Origin: Methanosalsum zhilinae DSM 4017
GTDB taxonomy: Archaea > Halobacteriota > Methanosarcinia > Methanosarcinales > Methanosarcinaceae
DNA: 64,000 bases
Assembly: GCF_000217995.1 (NCBI RefSeq)
Contig: NC_015676.1
Coordinates: forward strand, 1,032,103 to 1,096,102
Direction: 5' to 3'
Positions within the stretch are counted from its first letter, which is position 1. The number at the start of each line of letters is the position of its first letter. The position numbers and the translations under genes were made by a program. The notes under the pieces were generated by a model that was given only the letters and a program-made list of their open reading frames with translations, did not search any database and was not told the DNA's origin. Positions 53,628 through 63,315 of the stretch are shown piece by piece.

Positions 53628-56039
53628 ATGCCTCAAACAAAATATATCAGGTGGCAAAAGGAGATTACCATTGAGGATATTCCTCTGGTAGGGGGAAAGA
53701 ATGCCTCAATTGGCGAAATGTATCGTGAACTGACTGGTAAAGGAATTAAGATTCCAAATGGATTTGCTGTTACTTCGGATGCATACTGGCATGTACTGGA
53801 ATCCGGAGATATTCTTGATAAACTAAGAGAAACCCTTGCAGATCTTGATACTTCAGATGTATCAGATCTTGAAAAAAAAGGACAAAAAGCAAGATCTCTG
53901 ATACTTGATGCAGGAATTCCGGATGATCTTTGGGAAGAGATTAAAGCTGCCTATGATCAGCTATGTGATCAATATGGATCCGATACTGATGTGGCTGTAA
54001 GAAGTTCTGCAACAGCTGAAGACCTGCCTACGGCTTCATTTGCAGGCCAGCAGGAATCATATCTGAACATAAAGGGATACCATGCATTAAAAGAAGCATG
54101 CAGCAAATGTTTTGCATCCCTTTTCACAGACAGAGCAATATCCTATAGAGTAAACAATGACTTTGATCATTTTGACGTGGCTCTATCGATTGGTGTTATG
54201 AAAATGGTACGATCCGATCTTGCATCCGCAGGAGTTATTTTTACACTGGATACAGAAAGCGGATTCAGAGATGTGGTTTTTATTACAGGTGCGTATGGTC
54301 TTGGGGAAAATGTGGTTCAGGGCCAGGTCGATCCTGATGAATTCTATGTCTTCAAACCAACATTCAGAGATGGGTACAGACCTATTATCAAGAAAAACCT
54401 TGGGAAAAAATCAATAAAAATGGTTTATGGTAAAGGTGAATCTAAAATAGTAACCCGAAATGTGGAAGTACCTGAAACTGATAGACAGGTATTTTGCATT
54501 AATGATGAGGAAATCCTGAAACTGGCTGACTATGCAATAGCCATTGAAGATCACTACTCTAACAAGGCTGGAAAAGCACAGCCAATGGATATTGAATGGG
54601 CCAAGGATGGAATTACCGGTGATCTGTTCATAGTTCAGGCACGTCCTGAAACCGTACAATCACAGAAAGATATTGATGTACTTGAAAAATACAGCCTTGA
54701 AGAAAAATCAGATGTTCTGGCAAAGGGAAGGAGCATAGGGGAAAAAATAAGCTCTGGAAAGGCACATATAATCAAGGATGTGTCAAAATTGTCTTCATTT
54801 AAGGAAGGAGAGATTTTACTGGCAGATACAACAACTCCTGACTGGGAACCGGTAATGAAAACAGCGTCTGCTATTGTAACCAACAAGGGCGGGAGAACCT
54901 CACACGCAGCTATTGTCAGTCGCGAACTTGGAATTCCTGCAATTGTTGGTACAGGTAATGTTACTGAAAAAGTTCAGAATGGACAGGAGGTCACTGTGAG
55001 CTGTGCTCAGGGTGAAACCGGTTATGTTTATGAAGGAAAATTATCTTATAAAGTAGATAAACAGAGCCTGAAAGACATAAAAAAGCCAAAAACAAAGATA
55101 ATGATGAATATAGCAAATCCTGAAACCGTATTTGGTAATTCCAGAATACCAAATGATGGTGTAGGACTTACCAGGCTTGAATTTATGATCTCAAGTACAA
55201 TAAAAGTGCATCCAATGGCTCTTGTGTACCCTGAAAAGGTAGAAGATAATGAAACACTGGACATGATTGAAAAACTGACATACGGTTATAGTAGTAAAGA
55301 AGATTTTTTTATAGAAAAGCTTGCTGAGGGTGTTGGAACAATAGCAGCTGCCTTTTATCCTAAACCTGTTGTGGTTCGTCTAAGTGATTTTAAGTCTAAT
55401 GAATATGCTTCACTTATTGGGGGAGAATATTTCGAAGATGTTGAAGAGAGCAATCCAATGCTTGGTTTTAGAGGAGCTTCCCGATACTACAGTGAAAGAT
55501 ACAGAGATGGTTTTGCTCTTGAATGCAAAGCCATGAAACATGCAAGAGATGTAATGGGACTCAAAAACATAGTGCTCATGATTCCTTTCTGCAGAAAGGT
55601 AGAGGAAGGGAAAAAAGTTCTCAAAGAGATGGAAAAGCATGGCCTCAAAAAAGGGGAAGACGGACTTGAGATATATGTAATGTGTGAGATTCCAACAAAT
55701 GTGTTGCTAATTGATGAATTTAGCAAGATATTTGATGGTTTTTCCATCGGTTCAAACGACCTGACACAGCTCACACTTGGTGTTGACAGAGACTCAGAAA
55801 TCCTTGCTCCAGATTTTGATGAAAGGGATCCCGGTGTCATGAAAATGGTTTCAATGGCTGTACAGGGTGCAAAAAGAAATGACCGGTACAGTGGATTATG
55901 TGGAGAAGCTCCCAGCAACTATCCTGAATTTGCAGAATTTCTGGTTGAAGAGGGAATAGAATCTATTTCTCTTAATCCCGATTCTGTATTAAAGATTTTG
56001 CTGAAAATTTCAGAAACAGAGGAAAGACTTGGTAGATAA
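53628..56039 (+). CDS. ppsA: Phosphoenolpyruvate synthase
   Basis: An 803-residue PEP synthase (pyruvate, water dikinase), of standard length. N-terminal ATP-grasp/PPDK domain (GGKNASIGEMYREL, AVRSSATAEDLPTASFAGQQ), central phosphohistidine swivel domain (GGRTSHAAIVSRELGIPAIVGT, catalytic His near residue 427) and C-terminal TIM barrel (GFSIGSNDLTQLTLGVDRDS, LCGEAPSN with the acid/base Cys). It makes PEP from pyruvate and ATP for gluconeogenesis and for PEP carboxylase. Monocistronic apart from a small gene 55 bp downstream. Confidence 0.97.
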   Translation: MPQTKYIRWQKEITIEDIPLVGGKNASIGEMYRELTGKGIKIPNGFAVTSDAYWHVLESGDILDKLRETLADLDTSDVSDLEKKGQKARSLILDAGIPDDLWEEIKAAYDQLCDQYGSDTDVAVRSSATAEDLPTASFAGQQESYLNIKGYHALKEACSKCFASLFTDRAISYRVNNDFDHFDVALSIGVMKMVRSDLASAGVIFTLDTESGFRDVVFITGAYGLGENVVQGQVDPDEFYVFKPTFRDGYRPIIKKNLGKKSIKMVYGKGESKIVTRNVEVPETDRQVFCINDEEILKLADYAIAIEDHYSNKAGKAQPMDIEWAKDGITGDLFIVQARPETVQSQKDIDVLEKYSLEEKSDVLAKGRSIGEKISSGKAHIIKDVSKLSSFKEGEILLADTTTPDWEPVMKTASAIVTNKGGRTSHAAIVSRELGIPAIVGTGNVTEKVQNGQEVTVSCAQGETGYVYEGKLSYKVDKQSLKDIKKPKTKIMMNIANPETVFGNSRIPNDGVGLTRLEFMISSTIKVHPMALVYPEKVEDNETLDMIEKLTYGYSSKEDFFIEKLAEGVGTIAAAFYPKPVVVRLSDFKSNEYASLIGGEYFEDVEESNPMLGFRGASRYYSERYRDGFALECKAMKHARDVMGLKNIVLMIPFCRKVEEGKKVLKEMEKHGLKKGEDGLEIYVMCEIPTNVLLIDEFSKIFDGFSIGSNDLTQLTLGVDRDSEILAPDFDERDPGVMKMVSMAVQGAKRNDRYSGLCGEAPSNYPEFAEFLVEEGIESISLNPDSVLKILLKISETEERLGR

Positions 56040-56095
56040 TCCATTTATTAACCCCTTCTTTTTTTACCAAAGCTTTAAAATTGAAAAGTGATCAT

Positions 56096-56353
56096 ATGCA
56101 GAAATCTACCACAATAGAGAAGCATCTAAAAAAAGAATTCAATGAATTTTTCAGTGATCTTGGATCAAAAAGATATTTTGTAGAAGTTAAACCAAGAGGA
56201 CATGGATTTATAGCTAAAATCTGGGTAGAGGAAGATATTCTAATGCAGATATCTGAAGATCGTGAACTGATCTCAATAATCTCCAAAAAAATTCGTGAAG
56301 CTGGAATGGCATATAATACCCGCATTTTCGAAGAGTTAAAACCTCTTTTTTAA
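56096..56353 (+). CDS. Small hypothetical protein downstream of ppsA
   Basis: An 85-residue charged protein, not recognised: helix KHLKKEFNEFFSDLG, strands RYFVEVKPRGHGFIAKIWVEED, then helices (SKKIREAGMAYNTRIFEEL). ATG 56096 follows GTGATC, which matches the 16S anti-Shine-Dalgarno, and is preferred over TTG 56081. It is probably cotranscribed with ppsA. It might be a small regulatory or binding partner, but this is only context. Confidence 0.6.
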   Translation: MQKSTTIEKHLKKEFNEFFSDLGSKRYFVEVKPRGHGFIAKIWVEEDILMQISEDRELISIISKKIREAGMAYNTRIFEELKPLF

Positions 56354-56661
56354 AAGTATAAGATTAGCTGTTTATCATAAATAAGCAATAAAATATACAC
56401 AATATTAGAAGACTTAATCTGGTTCATTGATAATAATGTATAGATGGCTTACTATGCTCTTTTTATACCAGAATATGTCTCTTAATAGATCTTATTTTCA
56501 TGGCTACAGTAATGAAGATACTTCCCAAAGATATCAATCTATAAAAACAAATCGTGTTCAAAGTAACTTTAGTAAATGTTATTAATATTGTCGTTAATGA
56601 AAAGAAGCCATATCTACTGGATTAAAATCTGTACATTAACTTGAATTCAGGAAAGAAGTTC
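56354..56661. other. Spacer upstream of the MFS gene
   Basis: About 300 bp, AT-rich, no supported gene. AGGAAAG just before 56662 is the Shine-Dalgarno of the MFS gene. Confidence 0.5.
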
Positions 56662-57810
56662 ATGAACATTGATAGACTGATCATATACCTTACTATTTTT
56701 GTAATAATGGGTCTATCTGATGCAGTAATTCCTGTAATACCGGAACTGGTTTCATTAAGTCAGGCACCATATGGGTCCTTTTCTTCGAGTCTTCTGTTTT
56801 CAGGATATTTTTTAGGTGCTCTTCTAACAATGCTGCCTTTTGGAATTCTATCCGATCGATACGGAAATGAAAAATTTATTGCTCTGGGTATATTTTTAAC
56901 ACTGATTTCTGGAATAATATTACTAGTATCAAATAATTTCTGGATACTTGTAGTCGCAAGGTTTCTGGAAGGATCCGCGTGTGGCGCTTTTTTTCCGGCA
57001 GCTTATTCTATTCTTTCAGGTTTTGTTCAGAAAAAACGGTATATTGGAGAATTCAATTTTTTATTAAATGCAGGTCTTGCCCTTGGACTTATCATAGCCG
57101 GATTCCTTGCTGATATCAACATCAGGGGAGGAATAATGGTTTTTACAGTTATGGCAGCTGTTTTGATGATTATGTCACTGATCCGACTAATTAAGATGCC
57201 CTCTTTGACTTCAGGTCAAAAAACTGAAAAATCTGATATTTCATCCGGAATAATTGATAAGGTCAACACAACAGCGACTATTATATTTGACATTAATTTT
57301 AGAAAAATATGGTTTATGACTTTTGTCCTGTTTGGGTCTACAGCTGTACTGGTAGCTTTTTATCCAGATTATAGTGCGGACTTTTTAACAAAACCAGAAC
57401 TTGGAACTGCAATTTCCCTTATATACATATTTGCAATGGTTACTTCTTTTGCTTTTGGAAGATCAATGATGGACCATAAAACTATGATAGTTGTAGGTTT
57501 AGGAATTGCATCATTTGGTGCTCTGGTATCCATAAGGCACCCTATGGCCGGATTTGCAATTCTTGGCGCAGGATCCGGTATTGGAATGATTGGGCTTCCA
57601 GTAGCAGTATCACACATGAACATTGAAAGAGGACTGGCAATGGGACTATTTAATACCTGCACATACGGAGGACTTGCTCTGATGCCTATTTTTGCGGGTG
57701 TGTTCGTAGATGTTTTAAGTTTTGAGATGATATTTGCATTAAATGGAGCATTGCTTATTATTGCTACGCTATATTCTAATAGGAAACTAAAAAGAAAAAA
57801 TTATATTTAG
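56662..57810 (+). CDS. Major facilitator superfamily transporter
   Basis: About 382 aa with twelve membrane helices. The motif-A region between helices 2 and 3 reads GILSDRYGNEKFIALG, and ARFLEGSACGAFFPAAYS follows in helix 4, both standard MFS signatures. Substrate not predictable; drug or sugar efflux-type COG0477 is closest. ATG 56662 has AGGAAAG upstream; TTG 56641 would add seven residues. Confidence 0.88.
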   Translation: MNIDRLIIYLTIFVIMGLSDAVIPVIPELVSLSQAPYGSFSSSLLFSGYFLGALLTMLPFGILSDRYGNEKFIALGIFLTLISGIILLVSNNFWILVVARFLEGSACGAFFPAAYSILSGFVQKKRYIGEFNFLLNAGLALGLIIAGFLADINIRGGIMVFTVMAAVLMIMSLIRLIKMPSLTSGQKTEKSDISSGIIDKVNTTATIIFDINFRKIWFMTFVLFGSTAVLVAFYPDYSADFLTKPELGTAISLIYIFAMVTSFAFGRSMMDHKTMIVVGLGIASFGALVSIRHPMAGFAILGAGSGIGMIGLPVAVSHMNIERGLAMGLFNTCTYGGLALMPIFAGVFVDVLSFEMIFALNGALLIIATLYSNRKLKRKNYI

Positions 57811-57939
57811 CTTTTTTAGAGAATTCACAGTCTTGCAATTTCAGATAGTTTTTAGATACATACATTTCTGAATACTTTGCTATTGAGTAAAAAAATTGAG
57901 CAAAAAAAACAAATTTGATGAGCATCAATAGATGCAATA

Positions 57940-59391
57940 TCATTTTTTAAACGCTTCTACAAAAGCTTCAGATGGTTTTTTTGAAGGGGTTCCGCTGAAT
58001 ACCCCGCTATACTGAGCAAATGGAAGTTCAACCGAAATACCCTTATCACTTATTTTATACTCCCTTATCTCTTTATCGTGGTCACTTCCACGCATTTTTA
58101 TAATAGAAACTGCTTTTTTCATTTCAGATTCTATTTCTACATATCTTAAGGATATTATAGTATCCACTACAAAGGAGGTTCCGTGCTTTGTGGCTTCTGT
58201 ACTGCCAATAATCTCAGATACTTCGCTTGTCAGAATACTTGTGGTATTATGCTCTTTAAGCATATCTACAATCGTGTAGAATGTATCCCGTATCTCTACA
58301 GAGGTTTGATTTCTTTCAATGTTGGCAATACCATCGATAACAATCCTTTTTGCTCCGGTATGTTCAATAGTCTCTTTTAACCTGTAGATCATTTCATCAA
58401 CACTTAGATCAACAGGAACGATGTGTAAAATTGTGATCAATCCTTTTTTGATCATATCCTCCAGGTTAATGCCATAAGAATGTGAATTCTCAATTACTTC
58501 ATCCGCCCTTTCTTCAAAAGAAAGAAGTATTCCATTTTCTCCTTTCTTTGCACCTTCGGCCAGAAAATGCAATCCCATCAATGACTTTCCTGTTCCTGCA
58601 CTACCTATTACAAGAGTTGCCCTCCTTTGTAACAACCCTCCTCCAAGCATAGTATCCAATCCGGGAACTCCAGTTGAAACTCTTTCAGGTTCTGATCTTT
58701 CATCTGAAATCTCAGATATGCGGAGTTCAGGTTTTAGATGTGGATATATGGTTATGCCACTGTCGTCTATTTTCATAGTATGTTTTCCAGATAAGAAAGA
58801 AGTACCACGCATTTTTTTGATTTCAATATTTCTTGAACCATTATCATATTTTAGACATATCATGCTGTCAGCGACTGAGAATTCAGGAAGGGTGTCTCTT
58901 TCATTGCAGCTATATTCTCCTACAAGAAAAGTAGTTGTATTCCATGACGAAAGTTTAACAGCCAGTTCAAACATAAAATTCCTGAAATCTGTCTGGGAAG
59001 ACACCAGGTCATGAATTGCCTTAAAGCTGTCAATTACTAAAAAATCGGGGGAGTGTTCTTCAATAAGCTTGGTGACCGAATCCAGGGCGCCCTTACTACC
59101 GTTCTTGCGAATAATCTCTCCAAGGTCTGCGTATATGACATATTCTCCCAGAAAATCTGGATTGAAATAATCAAATTCTCTTTGAAATCGCACAACCTTT
59201 ACAGATGGTTCAGAAACAGTTGTCAGGTAGATGGATTTTTTTCCCTGAGCAGCATTGTTAAATATCATCTGCTGAACCAAGATAGTCTTACCAGTTCCAG
59301 GTTTTCCTGCTATAATATTAATACTGTATTCCGGAATCCCGCCGTTCAGGATCATATCCAGATTAGGGATTTTGGTCTGTATTCTTTCCAT
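57940..59391 (-). CDS. Double-domain KaiC-like RecA-superfamily ATPase
   Basis: A 483-residue protein with two RecA-like domains: first Walker A GKPGTGKTI (about residue 28), second GSAGTGKSL (about residue 252), each followed by KaiC-type strands (FLVIDSF, RIVIDGI) and EERADEVIENS in domain 2. This is the KaiC/RadA-like family widespread in archaea, where it acts in signal transduction rather than a clock; no kaiA or kaiB is present. Convergent with the MFS gene. Partners unknown. Confidence 0.88.
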   Translation of the reverse strand: MERIQTKIPNLDMILNGGIPEYSINIIAGKPGTGKTILVQQMIFNNAAQGKKSIYLTTVSEPSVKVVRFQREFDYFNPDFLGEYVIYADLGEIIRKNGSKGALDSVTKLIEEHSPDFLVIDSFKAIHDLVSSQTDFRNFMFELAVKLSSWNTTTFLVGEYSCNERDTLPEFSVADSMICLKYDNGSRNIEIKKMRGTSFLSGKHTMKIDDSGITIYPHLKPELRISEISDERSEPERVSTGVPGLDTMLGGGLLQRRATLVIGSAGTGKSLMGLHFLAEGAKKGENGILLSFEERADEVIENSHSYGINLEDMIKKGLITILHIVPVDLSVDEMIYRLKETIEHTGAKRIVIDGIANIERNQTSVEIRDTFYTIVDMLKEHNTTSILTSEVSEIIGSTEATKHGTSFVVDTIISLRYVEIESEMKKAVSIIKMRGSDHDKEIREYKISDKGISVELPFAQYSGVFSGTPSKKPSEAFVEAFKK

Positions 59392-59611
59392 TTTTCAGAT
59401 TCACCACAGTAACGCTGGCACAACCTAATTAAAACGCAAATATAAAATAAATTTTCCCTTAAATTAGGCCCCTATAGCTAATTAAATTTACGCTATCATA
59501 ATTATGAGCACTGACCACTTATAGGTTTCTATTTTATCATAAATAATGCTGCTTTAAGTTATATGATAATAGCGTCACATATTCTTATATCAGCCATCAT
59601 AATATCTATTG

Positions 59612-60439
59612 ATGAATTGCCCAGACACAGATAATGAATGTATTCAGGTAGATATCGCTCCAACGATTTCAAAGATCTTACATATTCCAATGATAGCCCC
59701 TTCTGGAAAACCAATCCAGAAAATATTGGACTATACCGGAAAAAAAAAATGTAGAAAAATTGTTTTAATAATAGTTGACAGCCTGGGATTTTCACTCTAC
59801 AAAAGACTGGAAAAACATATGCCTGCAATTAAAAAAATTGCAGATACAGGTCTTCTTATCAAATGTCGTTCAGTAGCAGACAAGACCACTCCTGCCATAG
59901 CATCAATATTTAGTGGTTATTATCCAGAAGAACACATGATTCAAAAAACAGAAGACCTGTATTATGAGAGAGTGAAAAATAAAGACAATCCAAAAATAAA
60001 ATCTATTCTTGAGTGGGCCCATGAAGCCGGTCTACGGTCATCAATTGCAATTGAATCAGAAGGTGCTGCAGCTTTGAGTGGTAGAATTGATACGTCCTCG
60101 GGGGTTAGAGATGTGAGTGATATAGTAGAATATGACAGAAAAATAACAGAGGCGGTATTTAAATCACTGAAAAATCAGCCACATCTTATGGCCATACATT
60201 TAAGAACAATTGATCGAATTGCCCATACTGAAGACAAATGGAAATCTATCATTGGTGCTGCATCCTGCATAAATAAAAATATTGATATGATTATCAATGA
60301 AATGGAACCGTGCACTCTGGTGATTGTATGTGGTGATCATCCAATACACTCATCTCAAAAGTGGCTAAAAATGGCATCTGACGAGGAAATCAACAATTAT
60401 GATAACAAATATGTAGCACTGATTGCAGGTTGTATATAA
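59612..60439 (+). CDS. Alkaline-phosphatase-superfamily (nucleotide pyrophosphatase-like) protein
   Basis: About 275 aa. VLIIVDSLGFSLYK carries the first metal-binding Asp, KTTPAIASIFSGYYPEEH the nucleophilic Thr region, HLRTIDRIAH the second metal site and VCGDHPIH the Asp-His pair near the end. This matches the type I phosphodiesterase/sulfatase superfamily (PF01663-like), without a signal peptide, so cytosolic. Substrate unknown. TTG 59609 precedes ATG 59612 directly. Confidence 0.72.
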   Translation: MNCPDTDNECIQVDIAPTISKILHIPMIAPSGKPIQKILDYTGKKKCRKIVLIIVDSLGFSLYKRLEKHMPAIKKIADTGLLIKCRSVADKTTPAIASIFSGYYPEEHMIQKTEDLYYERVKNKDNPKIKSILEWAHEAGLRSSIAIESEGAAALSGRIDTSSGVRDVSDIVEYDRKITEAVFKSLKNQPHLMAIHLRTIDRIAHTEDKWKSIIGAASCINKNIDMIINEMEPCTLVIVCGDHPIHSSQKWLKMASDEEINNYDNKYVALIAGCI

Positions 60440-60590
60440 TTGATTTTTTGAATACTAAATATCAATGTTTTCCTTACATTACTTTAACCTAAGGGTTAAA
60501 CTTATTAGCTAAAATATCTATTTTAATTTTAAATGTGTATCATGCCTGTATAATTACTAATTTCAAATTAATTCTGGAGAAGAGAATAAA

Positions 60591-60725
60591 ATGCTTGGGA
60601 TTGATGATCCTCAAATATGGATTGCTTACATTCTCTGTTTTATAAGTGCTATCGGCTGTATGATATACGGTGGCCTGAAATGGAATAGAGGAGATGAAGA
60701 AGAGGTCGCCGAAAAATGCCAGTAA
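60591..60725 (+). CDS. Small accessory membrane protein of the SSS symporter
   Basis: A 44-residue protein starting ATG 60591 with GGAGAAGAG upstream, ending TAA 60723-60725. One membrane helix (WIAYILCFISAIGCMIYGGL) is followed by a charged tail RGDEEEVAEKC. It overlaps the symporter start by 10 bp. Such short proteins beside SSS symporters are known in methanogens and bacteria as symporter small accessory proteins and are often missed. The helix probably packs against the symporter. Confidence 0.85.
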   Translation: MLGIDDPQIWIAYILCFISAIGCMIYGGLKWNRGDEEEVAEKCQ

Positions 60726-62302
60726 ATACTGCCATACTGGGTATTGTTGTTCTAATTTACCTGATGGTAATATTCTATCTCGGCTGGCTTGGCTACAAGC
60801 GTACCTGTAAAGACGATGACTACATGGTTGCAGGTAGAAAAATACACCCTTTTATTCTCGCCCTTTCCTATGGCGCAACCTTTATCAGTACTGCTGCAAT
60901 TATTGGATTTGGGGGAGCGGCAGGCTCACTTGGTATGGGATTACTATGGCTGGTCTTCATGAATATTTTTGTGGGAATTTTTATTGCCTTTGCACTTTTT
61001 GGACCAAAAACAAGAAGAATTGGACTAAATCTGAATGCAGTCACTTTTCCTGAACTTCTAGGAAAAAGGTTCGAATCCAGGTTCATTCAGGGATTTTCAG
61101 GTGCACTGATAGGAGTTTTCATGCCGCTTTATGCAGGTATTGTGCTGATCGGGGCAGCACGGTTTATTGAGACCGCGCTTGGTGTCCATTATGACATAGC
61201 TGTTTTGATCTTTACCATTATTGTTGCTGCCTATGTGATTACAGGTGGCCTTATTGCAGTAATGTACACTGATGCATTACAGGGTTTTTTGATGTTTATT
61301 GGAATGGGCATACTGCTAGTATTCACATACAGAATACTGGGTGGTATCAGCCAGGCACATCAGTCACTTACTGAACTGGGACACCTTGTGCCTCAGGCAC
61401 TGGTTCAGGGAGGGCACCAGGGATGGACCATGATGCCGGAACTCGGATCCCCAATATGGTGGACAATGGTATCAACCCTTATACTTGGTGTGGGAATTGG
61501 TGTACTTGCCCAACCTCAGCTGGCAGTGAGATTCATGACAGTGGAAAGTGATAAATCGTTCAACAGGGCAATATTTGTGGGAGGGCCTTTTATCCTGATG
61601 ATGACAGGCGTGGCTTTCATAGTTGGCTCTCTATCAAACGTATATTTCTTTGAGAATTTTGGCCAGATAGCACTTGAGATTGCTGGAGGAAATACCGACC
61701 TAATCATTCCTGCATACATTAATAATGCAATGCCTGATGCATTTGTGATATTGTTCATGCTGGTGTTGCTGGCGGCATCCATGTCAACTCTCAGTTCACA
61801 GTATCACACCATGGGCACTTCAATAGGCCATGATTTTTATCGAAGTTATCTTCTAAACGGCAAAGCCGGACGAACAGTAAATATTACCCGTCTTGGTATT
61901 GCTGTCACCATTCTGATCAGTGTCGTCTTCGCCTATATTCTTCCGATCAGTATCATTGCACGTGCAACCGCAATTTTCTTTGGACTTTGTGCAGCTGCAT
62001 TCCTGCCTATATATGCCGGTGCCCTTTTCTGGAAAAGAATGACAAGGGAAGGTGCAATTGCAGGTCTGATCGTAGGCACGGTCTCAAGTCTGTTCTGGCT
62101 GACCTTTGTACATGCTGCAAATGCAGTTCCACTGGGAATATCAGAATTTATATTCTCAACTGAAACAATTATTACAGGTACCTGGACTCTTGTAGATCCA
62201 ATACTGATTGCAACACCGCTTGCAGCAATTGCAGCAGTTGTAGTAAGTCTTGCTACAGAGCCTCCGTCAGATGAACATCTGGAATGGTGTTATGGGAAAT
62301 AA
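60716..62302 (+). CDS. Sodium:solute symporter (SSS family)
   Basis: A 528-residue membrane protein with about thirteen helices: YLGWLGYKRTCKDDDYMVAGRKIHP at the start, GATFISTAAIIGFGG (helix 1 region with Na+ site), YTDALQGFLMFIGMG and LAASMSTLSSQYHTMGTSIGHDFYR, the SSS signature. It imports a substrate with Na+; proline, pantothenate or a compatible solute are possible. Overlaps the small accessory gene by 10 bp, so they are translated together. Confidence 0.93.
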   Translation: MPVNTAILGIVVLIYLMVIFYLGWLGYKRTCKDDDYMVAGRKIHPFILALSYGATFISTAAIIGFGGAAGSLGMGLLWLVFMNIFVGIFIAFALFGPKTRRIGLNLNAVTFPELLGKRFESRFIQGFSGALIGVFMPLYAGIVLIGAARFIETALGVHYDIAVLIFTIIVAAYVITGGLIAVMYTDALQGFLMFIGMGILLVFTYRILGGISQAHQSLTELGHLVPQALVQGGHQGWTMMPELGSPIWWTMVSTLILGVGIGVLAQPQLAVRFMTVESDKSFNRAIFVGGPFILMMTGVAFIVGSLSNVYFFENFGQIALEIAGGNTDLIIPAYINNAMPDAFVILFMLVLLAASMSTLSSQYHTMGTSIGHDFYRSYLLNGKAGRTVNITRLGIAVTILISVVFAYILPISIIARATAIFFGLCAAAFLPIYAGALFWKRMTREGAIAGLIVGTVSSLFWLTFVHAANAVPLGISEFIFSTETIITGTWTLVDPILIATPLAAIAAVVVSLATEPPSDEHLEWCYGK

Positions 62303-62335
62303 AATTAAAAAATAAGAAAATGGGTGTTTTCAAAA

Positions 62336-63163
62336 TCACTTATCATGGACCCAGTATTCACCATCAAAGGTAAATTCTTTTTTCCAGACCGGAACTTCTG
62401 CTTTTAACCGTTCAATTGCTTCACTTAGTGCAGGAAAAAGCTGGTGTCTATGAGATGCTGCAATTACAATATATACAATATCCTGTCCAGGTTTGATCAT
62501 TCCGGATTTATGATGAATAAGTACTTCATTTATGCCTTCTTTTTGTTTCAAACTTTTACAGATATCCTGGATTTTTTGTTCAGCAACATCTTCATATTTC
62601 TCGAATACAAGCATTCTCGTCTTCAAATTGCCGGTCTGCTCTCTCACTATACCTGTAAAAGTGCCTATAGCACCGCATTCTTTAATATCAGGGTTTAATT
62701 TGGCTTTTTTGATCAGAGATCCTAACGTTTCCCAATCAGGAAGAGATAAAATAATTTCGACCAGGTACTCGATTTCCTGTTCTTCATGGAGAGATATTTT
62801 TGCTACAATGTTTGTAAGATCACATAAACCTGAACCATTTTCTATTATGATCTTTGGAAGATCTGTTTCCTTTCCCCCTTCCACTATGGCAAAATCAATC
62901 CCATTATCTGCCAGAGTATTAAGTGAATCTTCTATAGAAGAACTTTTACTATAAGTTATGACTCCACTATTTACAATACCTGAAACTATTTCTGCTCCTG
63001 CAGCAAAATGTTTCCCTGTATCTGTGTCCGGATCGATGAACTCATGCGATCTCATGTGCTTAATTGTGCCAACAGAACCTTTTTTTACCAGCTTTCTGAT
63101 GATCTTTGTCACAATATCAGTCTTACCTGTATTTTTATATCCGACAACGGAAACAACTTTCAT
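62336..63163 (-). CDS. MobB-MoaE fusion protein (molybdopterin metabolism)
   Basis: A 275-residue fusion. Residues 1-150: MobB GTPase (Walker A VVGYKNTGKTDIV, IKHMRSHEFIDPDTDTGKHFAAGA, AIVEGGK), used in guanylating molybdopterin. Residues about 165-275: MoaE, the large subunit of molybdopterin synthase (GAIGTFTGIVREQ, HRHQLFPALSEAIERLKAEVPVWKKE). The combination covers two steps of molybdenum/tungsten cofactor synthesis, needed for formylmethanofuran dehydrogenase. The same fusion is known from other methanogens. ATG 63163 gives the proper MobB N-terminus. Convergent with the symporter gene. Confidence 0.93.
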   Translation of the reverse strand: MKVVSVVGYKNTGKTDIVTKIIRKLVKKGSVGTIKHMRSHEFIDPDTDTGKHFAAGAEIVSGIVNSGVITYSKSSSIEDSLNTLADNGIDFAIVEGGKETDLPKIIIENGSGLCDLTNIVAKISLHEEQEIEYLVEIILSLPDWETLGSLIKKAKLNPDIKECGAIGTFTGIVREQTGNLKTRMLVFEKYEDVAEQKIQDICKSLKQKEGINEVLIHHKSGMIKPGQDIVYIVIAASHRHQLFPALSEAIERLKAEVPVWKKEFTFDGEYWVHDK

Positions 63164-63315
63164 AAAATAACACCCGTCCTTTGGCATGGAAATTAATTTT
63201 AAATATACTTTTATCCTAATATAAAATCTAACACATCACATATGTATAATAACTTTGTTTGCTTATCACCGGTTTCGTTCTTTTTTCTTAAATATCATAA
63301 GTTAAAAAGCTATTA

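Noticed and set aside
57940-59391. Circadian clock KaiC
   Set aside because: Double KaiC-like proteins are common in archaea without kaiA/kaiB; no clock genes are nearby.
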